A DNA stretch of 64,000 nt from Aquilaria yunnanensis (Eukaryota; Streptophyta; Magnoliopsida; Malvales; Thymelaeaceae): the NCBI GenBank assembly GCA_039654915.1, contig CM077594.1, positions 47,197,001 to 47,261,000 of the forward strand, read 5' to 3'. Position 1 is the first letter of the stretch. The number at the start of each line of letters is the position of its first letter. Below are positions 33,983-45,068 of the stretch, piece by piece. Both the position numbers and the translations under genes were made by a program. The notes below the pieces were generated by a model that was not told the origin of the DNA, made no database searches, and saw nothing but the letters and a program-made list of their open reading frames with translations.

Positions 33983-34021
33983 CACAGGGCTTCCTGGGCA
34001 GGGGCACGGGCGGTCATGTCA
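33983..34021 (-). repeat. 39-bp scar: tip of an S3-like LTR
   Basis: Between the A3 3' LTR and the B2 LTR fragment. On the minus strand it begins TGACATGACCGCCCGTGCCC and continues with CTGCCCAGGA, closely matching one S3 terminus (TGACACGATCCCCGTGCCCC at 26402). It is probably the last remnant of an S3-type element removed by a deletion. Confidence 0.55.
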
Positions 34022-35089
34022 CTACTGAGTATTGTACGCATTGACCATACATTTGTTTTTTAGGAAAGGATATTCGGCCTGAATTATAGTTGCTTGAGTT
34101 GTGCTAGTGTGTTTGTGCTAGCTTGCTCATGTATCAAGGTATGTGCCAATGTGTGCTTGGCTTGATTAGTTTTGTACATTACAAGTCTTATTTTTTAAGT
34201 TGGCCGAGACTTATGTCTTAAGATTGTGCAGGCTTTGTAGAGTAGGACTTATCTAGGTGGGCAGCTATGGATATGTGGACACTTGCTCTGATCATAGTCT
34301 TCACCTTTATGACTATGAATATGGCCATAGGTCTTGTATTACAGTGTGTCCTGCTTTATGGCGTACTTAAGGTTCTGTTTGAGCATTAGATGGTTTGGGT
34401 TGTAACATAACTTGGTAATGAAAACTTGGAATCATGGCATGTAGCCATGTATATGTAGCAGGTAGACTACTTTTGTATGTACATATTTAGGTAGTCTTGG
34501 TTGCCTAGTTTTTTGTCGTACATGGAGTACCTTAGTAGGCTAAGTTATGTTTGCACTGTGGTTTGGTTTAGGACATAGATATATATGATGGATGTTATGG
34601 ATCAATGGATGGTATGTTTATGTGAATGGAAGTTGTGTTTATCTTGTGCACCTCCTTTATACCTATTATGGCCGAATGTACATGTGCACATAAACTTGAG
34701 TTTTCAAACTAAATGGTTATCTTGGGCTTCTTGGTTGCCATTCTAAGTAGCACACTTGAATGCACACATTCTAAACACTTGAATTGCATTGAGTGTTTGC
34801 CTTGCTTGTAATGCAAGTTACATATTATAGCCTTGCTTGTCATGCAAGTTATTGAATTACAGCCTTGCTTGTTCTACAAGTTAGTGGTTTTGGGCCTTGC
34901 TTCTGCTGCAAGTAACTAATTGGATTTACTCATAAGCCTCCTGAGCCACCTCCCAAGCTAAACACCTTAAGAAAAGAAGACTTAAGGTTAAGAAACTTTA
35001 GTTTGCCAAATTGAAAGGTTGGTAATTAAACTACAGATTGGTGAGAGTAACACTTTGTAAATGGGCCAGGGCTTGTGTGAGGTGTGATA
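34022..35089 (+). repeat. B2 5' LTR, 3' portion only
   Basis: Starts CTGAGTATTGTACGCATTGA and ends GAGGTGTGATA. Nearly identical to 53311-54378 of the 3' LTR (whose end is GTGTGACA). It contains short GCCTTGCTTG...CAAGTTA repeats around 34800-34915. The upstream 1.5 kb is absent. Confidence 0.85.
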
Positions 35090-35098
35090 GGCTTTGTT

Positions 35099-35110
35099 TG
35101 GTATCAGAGC
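35099..35110 (+). promoter_or_regulatory. Primer-binding site of B2 (tRNA-iMet)
   Basis: TGGTATCAGAGC, 9 bp after the LTR end, identical to the B1 site. Confidence 0.88.
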
Positions 35111-35220
35111 CTGAGTTTTTAGAATGACAGAGCATTAGCCTAAACAGTGTCCCACATAGGTCTAACTTATATAAGACTTGTATTATTGGATATATGTGAA
35201 TATCTGCAATTGAAGTGCAG

Positions 35221-36315
35221 GATGAGGAAAAGAGGTAGGGACAGAGAATCCTTGAGACAGTGGAAGACACTGTAGCCCATCAGATGGAGGGACTGCAGGA
35301 AAATATGCTTGAAACACAGGTAGAGGGTATGGAACATAATTTGGCCGAGGAACCAAATGCCAGGTTACGAGTACCTGGACCTAGCAGGGATAGACAAGAG
35401 AGAATGAAGGTGATGATGGAGTCACTACATGCTCCTGTGGCTCAACTGGTGCTGGGAATGCAAGCCTTGGCTAGAGGCCAAGCCCAACACAAGGAGAATT
35501 CAGAGCCAGTTGAGATAGAGGGAAGAAGGAGGAGAAGAAGGCCTGGCAAAGAGCCAGTGGGATATGATAAGTCCAGTAAAGCTAGAGGAAACCAAGAAGA
35601 AGAGGAAGTAGATGAAGAAAGGAGACATCCCAGGGCTAGGAGACTGAGGTCAGAAGTTAGACAAGAACTCAGGGCTGAGGAAGAAGATGAGGACAGCCCT
35701 GACATAGAAGAAAGAGATGCCTATATATACTTTGGAAGGACTGAACCTTCTACTGAGGAGACTATAGCAAGGGAAAGATCATCCAGGGATGGAACCAGAG
35801 GCCTGGAAGGGAGGAGAGAAAGACTAAGGGAAGGAGGACTTAAGGAGGGCCAGCTTGGGGGATTCCTGGCACTGAAACCTCCAGTCTTTAGAGGAGGATG
35901 TGACCCAGATGAAGCTGAGTTCTGGGTATATCAAGTTGAGAAAATCTTTGAAAGAATGGAGGTTACATCCACTCAGAAGGTATTGCTAGCCACTTTCAGG
36001 CTAGAAGGTAATGCTGAACTTTGGTGGAGGGCAGTACAGTGGAACTACCAAGAAAGAAATCAGAGGAGGCCCCCAGCTAGGAGTAGATCTATAAGGTGGG
36101 CAGACATCCTTCAGGTCTTTCATCAACAATATGTTAGTGAAGCCCAGAAAGACCAAAAGCAGGTGGAATTTGATCAGCTGGAGCAGGGGGAGCTCAATGT
36201 CCTAGAGTATGAGCAGAGGTTTAACAACCTAATCAGGTATGCCCCGCAGTACGAAGGACAAGAAGAGTTGAGAACTAAGAGATTTATCAGAGGACTAAGA
36301 CCTGAGTTGAGGTAG
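35221..36315 (+). CDS. gag: B2 gag (capsid part)
   Basis: The expected Met is at 35223 in GGATGAGGAAAAGAGGTAGG, matching the B1 start, but a frameshift near 35250 means the open frame begins at 35260 (351 codons). N-terminal acidic/basic segment with PRARRLRSEVRQ, then the capsid domain: FLALKPPVFRGGCDPDEAEF, AELWWRAVQWNYQER, FHQQYVSEAQKD and QFDQ/EQGELNVLEYEQRFN. It ends at a TAG (36313-36315), a CAG codon in B1. Confidence 0.85.
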
Positions 36316-37147
36316 ATTCTCAGCGCAGTGGTAGATAGGGACTACTACTCTGTTATGCAAAGTGCCCTGGCATTGGAGCAGGAGTTCAAGGAACAATCCA
36401 GGAGTGGGCCTGGAAGTGGAAGTAGAACCCAGAAAGGCAATCACCAAAAGAGGCCGAGAGAAGAAAGGGATCCAAATGGAGGCAGAAAAGGAAATAAGAA
36501 AGAAATAGGGTCCCAACCATAGCAGTATGGCCCTCAGTGCAATACTTGTGGAAAATTTCATGGCAACAAGCCATGCTTCAAAGCCTCCACTGGATGTCAT
36601 AAGTGTGGGGCACCAGACCACTAGGTCAGGGACTGCCCAAAGAGGGGTGACGACAACAAGAAGATGCTGGGAAATTTTAATCCCAGAGGGCCTAGAGGAC
36701 AGATTCCTATGCCCCACATGAGGGCTCAGGTGCCAGCCTAGGGAGGGAGGCCAGCACCAATAGTACCTCAGGAGCAAAGGAGACCTGGTACACATCTAGG
36801 CAGAGTCTTTCAGCGGGATTCTACCAGAAAGGTGCAGGAAGCACCAGATGCTAAAGATGCAGGTAGGGAGACTAGTCAGCAAAGGACTAGCAGGAGGGCC
36901 CTAAAAGGTACTATTTACTTTAATGGCCAGCTAGTATTTGCCTTGTTTGATACTGGAGCTTCATTCTCTGTGATATCTATAGCTTGGTTAAGGCCATGAA
37001 TCTAGAAGTAAACTATATGACCGATATGTACTTGGTTAAAACAGCTGGCAATGAAGTTTTATTTACCTATCACATGGTTGAAAACTGTGAAATCCAGATA
37101 GACAAGCTGAAACTGAGAACAAACCTCATAGTGCTAGACACATATGA
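36316..37147 (+). pseudogene. gag-pol: B2 gag C-terminus and start of protease
   Basis: Continues the gag frame: ILSAVVDRDYYSVMQSALAL, then a knuckle CNTCGKFHGNKPC and a second CX2CX4HX4C knuckle (CHKCGAPDH...C) whose Trp codon is TAG. The protease active site LFDTGASFSVIS is at about 36943-36980 and is intact. A frameshift follows near 36985, after which MVKAMNLEVNYMTDMYLVKT continues until the LTR inserted at 37148. Confidence 0.8.
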
Positions 37148-38121
37148 TGATGCCCCAAAGCATCTTTGTTTGCTGTCATGTTGATAGGTGAAGAGACTTC
37201 CTGAGGAGGCGAGCGACTGGAGCTCTGGTTTCCCAGCTGAGTGTGCCTGAAAAGCTCAAAGAAGGGGTTAGGAGGTCCCCGGTTTGCTTTTCCGGGGAGG
37301 ACCCTCCGACGCCCAAGTCAGTTTTTTGAGTGAAAGTGGAGGAAGAACACTAAGGGATCAAGTGTCTTGCCTGTTTTGTGTTTTCTCAGAGGGAGGAAGA
37401 ATGCCCCATCCTTTGCCCAGTCCCCTTTCCTAGTATTTGTAGGAGTAGATGGTCCGTTCAGATCATGACACGTGTTCGGTCGAATTTGATCTGTGCTTTT
37501 GGACCTAGGGGACAGGCAGCCGTTTGCAGCCTCCTTTAGCCCTGGACCCGGACAGGTTGTGTCAGGACTGGGGCGGCTGCGGCGTGTCAGTTCACCGTTC
37601 TGATGTGACATGTAGGGCTTGTGGGCGACATGTCAGAGGCTCCTTAAATGCTCATACCGTACTCCCGAGGTCCCCTGGGCGAGGTCGCCTTTCAGTGCGT
37701 GCACCCTCTTCGGATTCTATCCGTCCTTTGGTGCGAGCACCTCCTTCGGGATCTATCCCATAGTTCTGGGAGTTCCCTTGATGAACGCCTTCTTCGGGAC
37801 TCACACTCATAGTTCGGGGATTCCCTTGTTCAGGTGTTTCTTGTTCGGGGAATATCCTCTTCGGGGCCTCTGCCTTCGGGGAGATTCTTCCTTGCTTCAG
37901 AGAGATGGCTCTCTTACCCGAAGACGGTCAGTTTGGCCCCTCGATGGAGATGGTGTTGTCCTCGGAATTCCTGACGAGCTAACCAAAGTCTCGAGCTCAT
38001 AGTGTTTGACTTCGCACCTTCCGAGGTCAGTGAAAAGATCCTCTCTTGGGTGATGTAAGACTCCTCGGCCAATATTCTGGCAGGGAGTTACTACCAAGGA
38101 GGCAATAGCCTTTGGCTATCA
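37148..38121 (-). mobile_element. Solo family-A LTR (974 bp) in B2
   Basis: On the minus strand it runs TGATAGCCAAAGGC ... GGGGCATCA, flanked by perfect TSD TATGA (37143-37147 and 38122-38126). It has the ACTTGGGCGTCGGAG block, hairpin CCCCGG...CCGGGG, and an ATG 32 nt from the LTR end (MTANKDALGH). It is the longest LTR variant of family A here. The host reading frame (TYD...YDVILGMNW) resumes at 38122. Confidence 0.92.
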
Positions 38122-38126
38122 TATGA

Positions 38127-39131
38127 CTATGATGTGATCTTAGGCATGAATTGGTTAGGGGAAAATAAAATAGTTATTGATTGTCATGCTAGACAATTGA
38201 TAATGCCTGGTGGTATGCCATATGATTTAGATAAGTCCTTAGAGTTAGCCATGGATTACCAGCTAGAAGTACTGGAACTAGTAACTCTGGGAAATGAATA
38301 TGAATGCCTGGAACTTAATGACCAGGAAGTGGCTGATGAACTTAAGGAGATACCTATAGTTCAGGATTTTCCAGGAGTCTTTCCTACAGACTTACATGGA
38401 TTACCACCCCTGAGGAAGGTGGAGTTTGAGATTAAACTGGTACCAGGAGCAGCAAAGTATTCACTGCTCTATATAGGATGGCATTACCTAAGATGGTAGA
38501 ACTCAGGAATGAGCTAGATGAACTACTGGAGAAAGGGTTCATTAGACCTAGTGTGTCTCCTTGGGGAGCAGCTGTGTTGTTTGTGAAAAAGAAAGATGGA
38601 ACCCTTAGAGTCTGTATTGATTACAAAAAACTAAATGCATTAACCATAAAGAACAAATATCCTCTCCCAAGGATAGAAGACTTGTTTGATCAGTTAAAGG
38701 GAGGAAAAGTGTTCTCCAAAATAGATTTGAGATCTGGATTTTTCCAGTTAAGGGTAAGGGAGGGGGACATACCTAAGACTGCTTTCAGGACTAGGTATGG
38801 ACACTTTGAGTATACAGTAATGCCATTTGGGCTTACCAATGCACCTGCATTCTTTATGGACTTAATGCAGAGGGTGTTCAGAGCACACCTAGACCACTTT
38901 GTGGTGGTGTTTATTGATGATATCTTGTTATATTCCAAGGATGAGGAAACTCATAAAGAACACCTAAAGATAGTGCTTGGCTTGCTCCAAGAACATAAGC
39001 TTTATGGAAAGCTGAGTAAATGTAAATTCTGGACTCAAGAAATTGGGCTTTTGGGTCATAGAATAAATGATCAAGGGTTGGCTGTGGATCCTGAAAAGGT
39101 AAGGTCAATCCTGGATTGGAAGCAGCCCTAG
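38127..39131 (+). pseudogene. pol: B2 pol: protease end and reverse transcriptase
   Basis: 38134-38499 carries ILGMNWLGENKIVIDC and the linker (VQDFPGVFPTDLHGLPPL). A frameshift near 38455-38480 precedes the RT frame 38478-39131: [61 protein letters not shown]. It ends at TAG 39129-39131 where B1 has Gln (CAG). Confidence 0.85.
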
Positions 39132-39665
39132 AATGTGAGGGAGGTTAGGAGTTTCCTGGGGTTGGCTGGCTATTACAGAAGATTTGTGCCAAAGTTTTCT
39201 ATTCTAGCAACCCCTATGACTCAATTAACCAGAAAGAACCAAAAATTTATATGGGAAACAAAGTGTGAACAAAGCTTTCAAGAGCTAAAGAGGAGACTGA
39301 CTACAGCTCCTATACTAGTCCTGCCAGACCCTAAAAAGGAATATGAGGTGTATACTGATGCATCTCATGTAGGACTAGGATGTGTCCTGATGCAGGAGAA
39401 ACAAGCCATTGGTTTTGGGTCTAGACAATTGAGACCACTTGAAAAGAAGTATCTAGTACACGACCTGGAATTAGCAGCAGCGGTCTTTGCTCTTAAACAA
39501 TGGAGGCACTATCTTCTTGGTAATAGATTCCAAGTATTTACAGACCGCAAAAGTCTCAAATACCTTTTTACTTAGAAGGACTTGAATATGAGGCAAAGAA
39601 GGTGGTTGGAATATTTGAAGGACTTGAATATGAGGTAAAGAAGGTCGTTGGAATATTTGAAGGAC
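39132..39665 (+). pseudogene. pol: B2 pol: RNase H with 42-bp tandem duplication
   Basis: RNase [18 protein letters not shown] (TDAS intact), [31 protein letters not shown] at 39573-39575 ends the frame. A tandem duplication of 42 bp (about 39575-39616 and 39617-39658) repeats the 14 codons [14 protein letters not shown], present once in B1, keeping the frame in principle; the second copy has its own TAA. Confidence 0.8.
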
Positions 39666-41318
39666 TTTGACTATGTAATTGAATACACAGCTGGGAAAGC
39701 CAATGTAGTGGTAGATGCTTTAAGCAGAAGCTACACAGGGGTGCTCAAAGGTGGTGAAATTGAGCATATGGCCGAGGGCCTGAGCCTTGCTTGCCTGGCA
39801 AGTCAATGGTTAGCTAGGGAAAGTGAGCAACTGAATGTACTCACTATTACAATGGAATGGAAAGAGCTTATTAAGGAAGCTCAAGCTAGTGATGAGAAAA
39901 GAGAACTGATTTCTGGTCAGAAAAAGGGAGAACTATACCAAGCTTTTTCCTTTAAACAAGGGATGTTTTATTTCCAAAATAGGTTATATGTACCTGAAAA
40001 GGACAACCTGAGGATTCAAATTCTGGAGGAGGCTCAGTCTAGAAAGTTAAGCATGCATCCAGGGGCCACAAAGATGTACCACACTCTTAGAGTATATTTT
40101 TGGTGGCCATATATGAAGAAGGACATCAGCGCTCATGTAGCTAGTTGTGAAGTATGACAACAAGTAAAGGTGGAACACCAGAAACCAGAAGGGAAACTAC
40201 AAAGTTTGCCCATACCTAAGAGAAAATAGGGATCCATATCAATGGACTTTGTAGTAGGAATGCCACTGACAAGAAGGAAGCATAATGCCATACGGGTCAT
40301 TGTAGACAGATTCAACAAGGAAGCCCATTTCCTTCCCATGAATCTTACTGACTCTTTGGATAGACTAGCACAACTCTATCTAAGAGAAATAGTGAGATTG
40401 CATGGAATACCTGATGACATAGTGTCAGATAGGGATCCTAGGTTTGTTTCTAGGTTTTGGAAGTCCCTACATCAGGCATTGGGCACTAAACTCAAGTTTA
40501 TTTCTGCTTACCATCCACAAACTGATGGATAGACAGAAAGAACTATACAAACTCTAGAAGGCATGTTGAGGTGTTGTGTAATTCACTTCCAGGGTGAATG
40601 GGATGTTCATCTCCCATTAATAGCATTTTCCTACAATAATGGCTATCATTCAGTGATAGCAATGGCTCCTTATGAGGCGTTATATGGCAGGAAATGTATA
40701 ACTCCTCATTGCTGGCATCAGCTAGAAGATAAATTGGAGTTGGGGCCAGACATTATTAAGGAAACTTCTGAGAAGATAAAACTAATCCAAGCTAGGATCA
40801 AGACTACAAATGATAGGCAACAAGCCTATGCCAACCTAAACAGGAGAAGAGACCTGGAATTCCAGGAAAGAGACTGGGTGTGGCTCAAGGTTTCTCCTAT
40901 GAAATGAGTGATTAGATTTGGGAAAAAAGGGAAACTAGCACCTAGATATGTTGGGCCATATCAAATACTGGCCAAAGTTGGGAATTTGGCTTATCAGTTA
41001 GATTTGCCACCAGAACTGGGTAACATACATAATGTGTTTCATGTGAGCTTACTCAAGAAGTATGTTCCAAGCTTCATGCACATAGAGACACTTGCTACTG
41101 TAAGTGTGGCACCAAACCTTTCTTATGAAGAGGTGCCAATTCAGTTCCTGGCAAGAGATACCAGGAAATTGAGAAGCAGATGGATATCTATGATTAAGGT
41201 ACAGTGGAGTAATCACACTCCTGAAGAGGGAACCTGGGAAGTGGAACAGGAAATTGCCAATAAGTACCCTCAGTTATACTTTAGATTGGTGAAGAATTTG
41301 GAGGACCAAATTCTTTAA
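39648..41318 (+). pseudogene. pol: B2 pol: integrase and chromodomain
   Basis: End of RNase H (NVVVDALSR), then the integrase: MYHTLRVYFWWP and an ASCEV-stop at the zinc site (40155), [11 protein letters not shown] (Asp), [13 protein letters not shown] (Asp), and the QTDG motif followed by TAG at 40530 in place of the QIER-type residues. The C-terminal module has [16 protein letters not shown] and VFHVSLLKKYVPS. A chromodomain covers about 41125-41290 (YEEVPIQFLARDTRKLRSRW, IKVQWSNHTPEEGTWEVE), which in chromoviruses is thought to guide integration to heterochromatin. Stops lie at 40155, 40228, 40530 and 40905; the natural end is TAA 41316-41318. Confidence 0.85.
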
Positions 41319-41330
41319 GGAGGGAGGAAT
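41317..41330 (+). promoter_or_regulatory. Polypurine tract of B2
   Basis: AAGGAGGGAGGAAT directly before the 3' LTR start TGTTTGACTC; it overlaps the integrase stop codon by two bases. Confidence 0.8.
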
Positions 41331-42281
41331 TGTTTGACTCATATTTATAGTGCTTGGCCCAGGCCAAGGAAATGAAGAGAGACACCATGAAAATATGAAA
41401 GGACTATGAAAACAAGGCACAGTGATGTATGTGCTAATTTGAGGACTTTCAGGTCCTAAATGCATAGAGAAAATTGACCAGGGGAAGAATGCAAGAAAAT
41501 AAAGTATGGGGACCAAATTGCACACTTGAATCAGTGGTGGTATTAAAACTACAAAGTTTGGGTAGGAATTTTCGGGCATGCAAAATTATGTGGGGATTAA
41601 TGGCATACTAGGAAAAATTTTGGTAGACATCAATGATGACTAGTCAAATCATGTTCCCCATTAAGGAAATAAAGCATCATTGCCTTGGTTTACCAAGTTA
41701 AGACTAGTTATGGTTTTTGGCCGAAACTCACATGGACTAATGACCATTTAACGCACTTGTGGTGTGTACTTGGCATTGTAAGCCATGAAGTGACCTAACT
41801 GCCTAAATGAGCATGTGATTTAGTTATGGAAATGTAGCCATGTGGAGGTGAGAGCTTAATTGAGCCATGCAAATTAGTTGAGGCTGAAAGCTAGCTTATG
41901 GCCACTTTGGTTACAAGTGGTGTGTAACTGAAAATACATGAGTCCACTTAACTCAAGTGCCTTCATTTCAGGTTTCCTTATTCAAGACCAAAAGCTAGCT
42001 TTACTGTGTTCTTGGTTGAGTTCTTGAGCTTTCACTAAATTGGTCTCGGATTAAGGGCATTAAGGAGGAAATTGGAGCTTGAGTTAAGGAAGCAAGCTTG
42101 AAGGCTTTGGTTTCGGCACTAAGCAACTCAAGTGCTTTTAATTTGAAGAAATCATGGAGGCCGAGAATGGTTCAAGCTTGGGTTTGAGGTAGCTTTTGTG
42201 TTTTTCCCTGAATACATGGTAGATATTACATGAACAAGGAGTATTGATGCTTAATTGATGTTGTGTTAGGCCAATGGTTTG
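41331..42281 (+). repeat. B2 3' LTR, left part (before A4)
   Basis: Begins TGTTTGACTCATATTTATAG; GTGCTTGGCCCAGGCCAAGG matches the B1 LTR start region. Interrupted at 42281 by A4, whose TSD copy is GTTTG (42277-42281). Non-coding. Confidence 0.85.
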
Positions 42282-43003
42282 TGATAGCCGAAGGGCTATC
42301 GACTCTATCTGACCCGAACTCCGAACGTCAGGGAACGCGAGGATACTATTAGCCCCCCCGAGGTACTAAACAAATCGCCTTCGGAGATGGAGAATCAGCT
42401 ATTGCAAGCTGAAGAGGATCTCCCCAAAGGCGGCACCCTGAATCAGGGAACTCCCCGAACTACGGGCATATTTCCTGAAGGGGCATCATCCGCGCCAGAG
42501 GATGACCTCGTCCAGGGACTTCGGGAGTACGGTATGAGCATTTAAGGAGCCTCTAACATGTCGCCCACAGACGTTATAGGCTGCCCCAAATGGTGGTCTG
42601 ACACATCGATGGCATCCAGGTCCCATCATGACCTGTCTCGGTTCAAGGCTCAAGAAACCTGCCACCGGCTACTTGTCCCCTACGCCCAGAAATTCAGGAA
42701 AGATCTGACTGAACACGTGTCATGATCTGAATGGGCTGAATACTCCTATAAATACCAGGAAATAAACCTGGGCAAAGGATCGATCCTTGAGCAGACTCCT
42801 CTCCTTGAGAAAACACAAACAAGCAAGGTCGTTCTACTTTTCAGTGCTCCTCCCCGGAAACACACCCCGGGGACCTCCTAACCCTCTCTTCTGAGCTTTT
42901 CAGGTGCACTCCTCTGGGCAGTTCGGGACTCCAGGTGGTCTCCCTCTCAAGAAGTCCCTCTACAAGTCTCAATGTCACTCCACGAAGATGCTGACCGGCA
43001 TCA
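42282..43003 (+). repeat. 5' LTR of A4 (722 bp)
   Basis: TGATAGCCGAAGGG ... CGGCATCA. TATAAATA near 42748; hairpin CCCCGG...CCGGGG near 42852-42872; CTAACCC...CTTTTCAG to about 42903; gag ATG at 42972 lies inside it. It lacks the ACTTGGGCGTCGGAG block because of the 43-bp deletion. Confidence 0.93.
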
Positions 43004-44141
43004 TTTGGCGCCGTCTGTGGGAACCTGCTCTGAGGTCGCCGTCGTTGAAACTCGGCGTTCTAAGGACAAGGGACTCCCGAGGTCCCCGTCCGGGCCTGAG
43101 GATCAACCGGCCGCTGAGCAAACATTCCTAGGGACTTCTGCACCCGAGGAAGACCGCCCTCTAGTCATTACTATGAGCTTTCTATGGGACTTTCAGCGTT
43201 CTGTCGTAGCTGAAATGACACAGCAGATAGACCGAAGGTGGCCACAAAAAGCTCAGGCCCAAAGGCCTCCCTCACCAGGACGCCCTCGGGAGAAAAGCCC
43301 CAAATTGACCCATCATAGTTCAGGAAGCGGGGACCCATGTGAAGAGTCCTCTATGGAAAACATACCCCTCGGGAAACCGCCTGCGGGACAAACAAGGTCC
43401 AAGCGACCCAAAGTCTCACAACGAAGGAGTTCGTCGACTGAGGCGAGGTCCCTGTCCCCTCGACACCGAGCTCGCTCCTCGAAGAGGCACCGGCAATCTC
43501 CCTACCCAGAGGAAGAGCCTAACGCCACGATCCTTATGGAGAGGATACTATCGAGACTAGACAGGGTGGAGAAACAAGTAGCTCGCAAACCCGTCTGGGC
43601 TAGGCTGTCGGGAACCTTCTGCGAGGATGAGTCCCCGTTCACCCAAACTGTAGCTGAGGCAGCCATGCCAAGCGACTTCAGGGTACCTCGGCTGGAGATT
43701 TATGATGGCCGCACTGACCCACAGGCCCATATGACAAAGTACAGACGCAGCATGATAATGCACGGAGCCGATGATGCTACCTTGTGCAAATGTTTTGAGG
43801 TCACCCTCACAGGACCGGCAACTGTGTCGTATAACTCATTGGCTCCAGGAACCATCACCGGGTTCCAGGAGTTATCCACGGCCTTCACACAGCAATTTAT
43901 TGGAAGTCGGCCAACGGTGAAAATGCCTGTACAGATGTTCGACATAAAGCAAAGAAATGGAGAAACCATCCATGACTATGTCAACAGGTTTAACAGGGAA
44001 GCTTTGAGCGTCCCGGATTTTCAGCCCGAAATACCCATTCTCGCCATGACACGAGGCCTTCGGAGGGACTCGCAGTTGTTTTACGAGTTCTCTAAGGACC
44101 CCCCGGACACCCTTGGCAAATTTTACCGAAGGGCCGAATAG
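42972..44141 (+). CDS. gag: A4 gag (389 codons), start inside the LTR
   Basis: Open from ATG 42972 in the LTR through the primer site (MSLHEDADRHHLAPSVG). Serine/arginine/proline-rich region (residues about 90-200), then an RVEKQVARKPVWARL segment and the Retrotrans_gag core (about 245-385): DPQAHMTKYRRSM, FQELSTAFTQQFIGSRP, RNGETIHDYVNRFNREALSV, LFYEFSKDPPDTLGKF. No other ATG gives the same N-terminus, and the frame is open without interruption across LTR, PBS and gag. It ends at TAG 44139-44141, a CAG codon in A1. Confidence 0.88.
   Translation: MSLHEDADRHHLAPSVGTCSEVAVVETRRSKDKGLPRSPSGPEDQPAAEQTFLGTSAPEEDRPLVITMSFLWDFQRSVVAEMTQQIDRRWPQKAQAQRPPSPGRPREKSPKLTHHSSGSGDPCEESSMENIPLGKPPAGQTRSKRPKVSQRRSSSTEARSLSPRHRARSSKRHRQSPYPEEEPNATILMERILSRLDRVEKQVARKPVWARLSGTFCEDESPFTQTVAEAAMPSDFRVPRLEIYDGRTDPQAHMTKYRRSMIMHGADDATLCKCFEVTLTGPATVSYNSLAPGTITGFQELSTAFTQQFIGSRPTVKMPVQMFDIKQRNGETIHDYVNRFNREALSVPDFQPEIPILAMTRGLRRDSQLFYEFSKDPPDTLGKFYRRAE
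43006..43022 (+). promoter_or_regulatory. Primer-binding site of A4
   Basis: TGGCGCCGTCTGTGGGA, two bases after the LTR. It is translated in frame as part of gag (HLAPSVG). Confidence 0.8.
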
Positions 44142-44492
44142 CACATGACTGCCAAGGAGCTAAGAATGGGTGGGCCAAAGTCCAATAACACCCGCGCCGA
44201 AGGGTTCAACCAGCAAACTCGGCATCCAACCGAACAGGCAGGCCGACCTTGGAGAATGTGCGGAAGGAAACTCCCAGCTTTCACACCCCTGAACACTACA
44301 CGGACAAACATCCTCATGACAATGGAAAGGCAGGGGATGCAGATTCGGCGGCCAAGGGCCATGACCACTGATAACAAGAAAAACATAAAGAAGTTCTGCC
44401 AGTTACACCGCGACCACGGTCATGACACTAAAGATTGCTTCCAACTGAAGAAGTACATAGAGTCGCTAATAAAACGGGGCCAACTTCGATGA
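44142..44492 (+). pseudogene. gag: A4 gag C-terminus with CHHC knuckle
   Basis: In-frame continuation of gag (115 codons from 44145). It contains FCQLHRDHGHDTKDCFQLKK, a CX2HX4HX4C arrangement in which the second Cys of the usual knuckle is His. The frame ends at TGA 44490-44492. Confidence 0.8.
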
Positions 44493-45068
44493 TATCTGCG
44501 GATGGCTTCCCCAAAGGGAAGAAAAGATGAGGAAGAAAAAGCCGAAGATGAGGACTATGACTCTGACGGGCAGAGAAATCGAAGTCCGAAGAGGTGCCTT
44601 CCGCCCCCGGTAGGAGTAATACAAACAATGACAACGGGGCTCCCATCCTCGGAAAGAAAGAGGAAGGCCAGAGAAATAGCAGTCATGGAATATCAGAATC
44701 TGACAAAGAAACTGGCCCACAGGGATGGATCCACCGTCATCTTTCCCCATGACGATCCACTGCTGATCATGGCGAGGATAGGGAACTGGGACGTCAAGAG
44801 AGTGCTGCTCGACGACGGATCGAACGCTGACGTCCTGTTCTCGCACTTACTGCCGAACTTGGGCATATCTAGCAGCGACCTCAAGCCCATCACCTCGCCT
44901 ACTTTTGGGGTAGGACCGTCCGAACTGCCTGTCCTCGGATGGATCGATCTCCCCTTGATGATGAAAGGAACTTCAGTAGAAGGGACTGCTGAACTTTACG
45001 CCTCCACAATGGTGAAGTTTATTGTCATGGATGTCCCTTCATCGTACAACGCCATTCTTGGGAGATAG
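44493..45068 (+). CDS. pol: A4 pol: aspartic protease
   Basis: Open frame from 44502 (188 codons). Linker, then [11 protein letters not shown] and the protease with [13 protein letters not shown] (DDG), [18 protein letters not shown] and [13 protein letters not shown]. It ends at TAG 45066-45068 in place of the CAG in A1. DDG is conserved in A1 and A4, so it is the family's motif and not a mutation. Confidence 0.82.
   Translation, partial: YLRMASPKGRKDEEEKAEDEDYDSDGQRNRSPKRCLPPPVGVIQTMTTGLPSSERKRKAREIAVMEYQNLTKKLAHRDGSTVIFPHDDPLLIMARIGNWDVKRVLLDDGSNADVLFSHLLPNLGISSSDLKPITSPTFGVGPSELPVLGWIDLPLMMKGTSVEGTAELYASTMVKFIVMDVPSSYNAILGR

Noticed and set aside
36328..36795. Overlapping minus-strand frames opposite B2 gag
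   Set aside because: They mirror a biased coding strand (AGG/GAA-rich) and have no recognisable domain.
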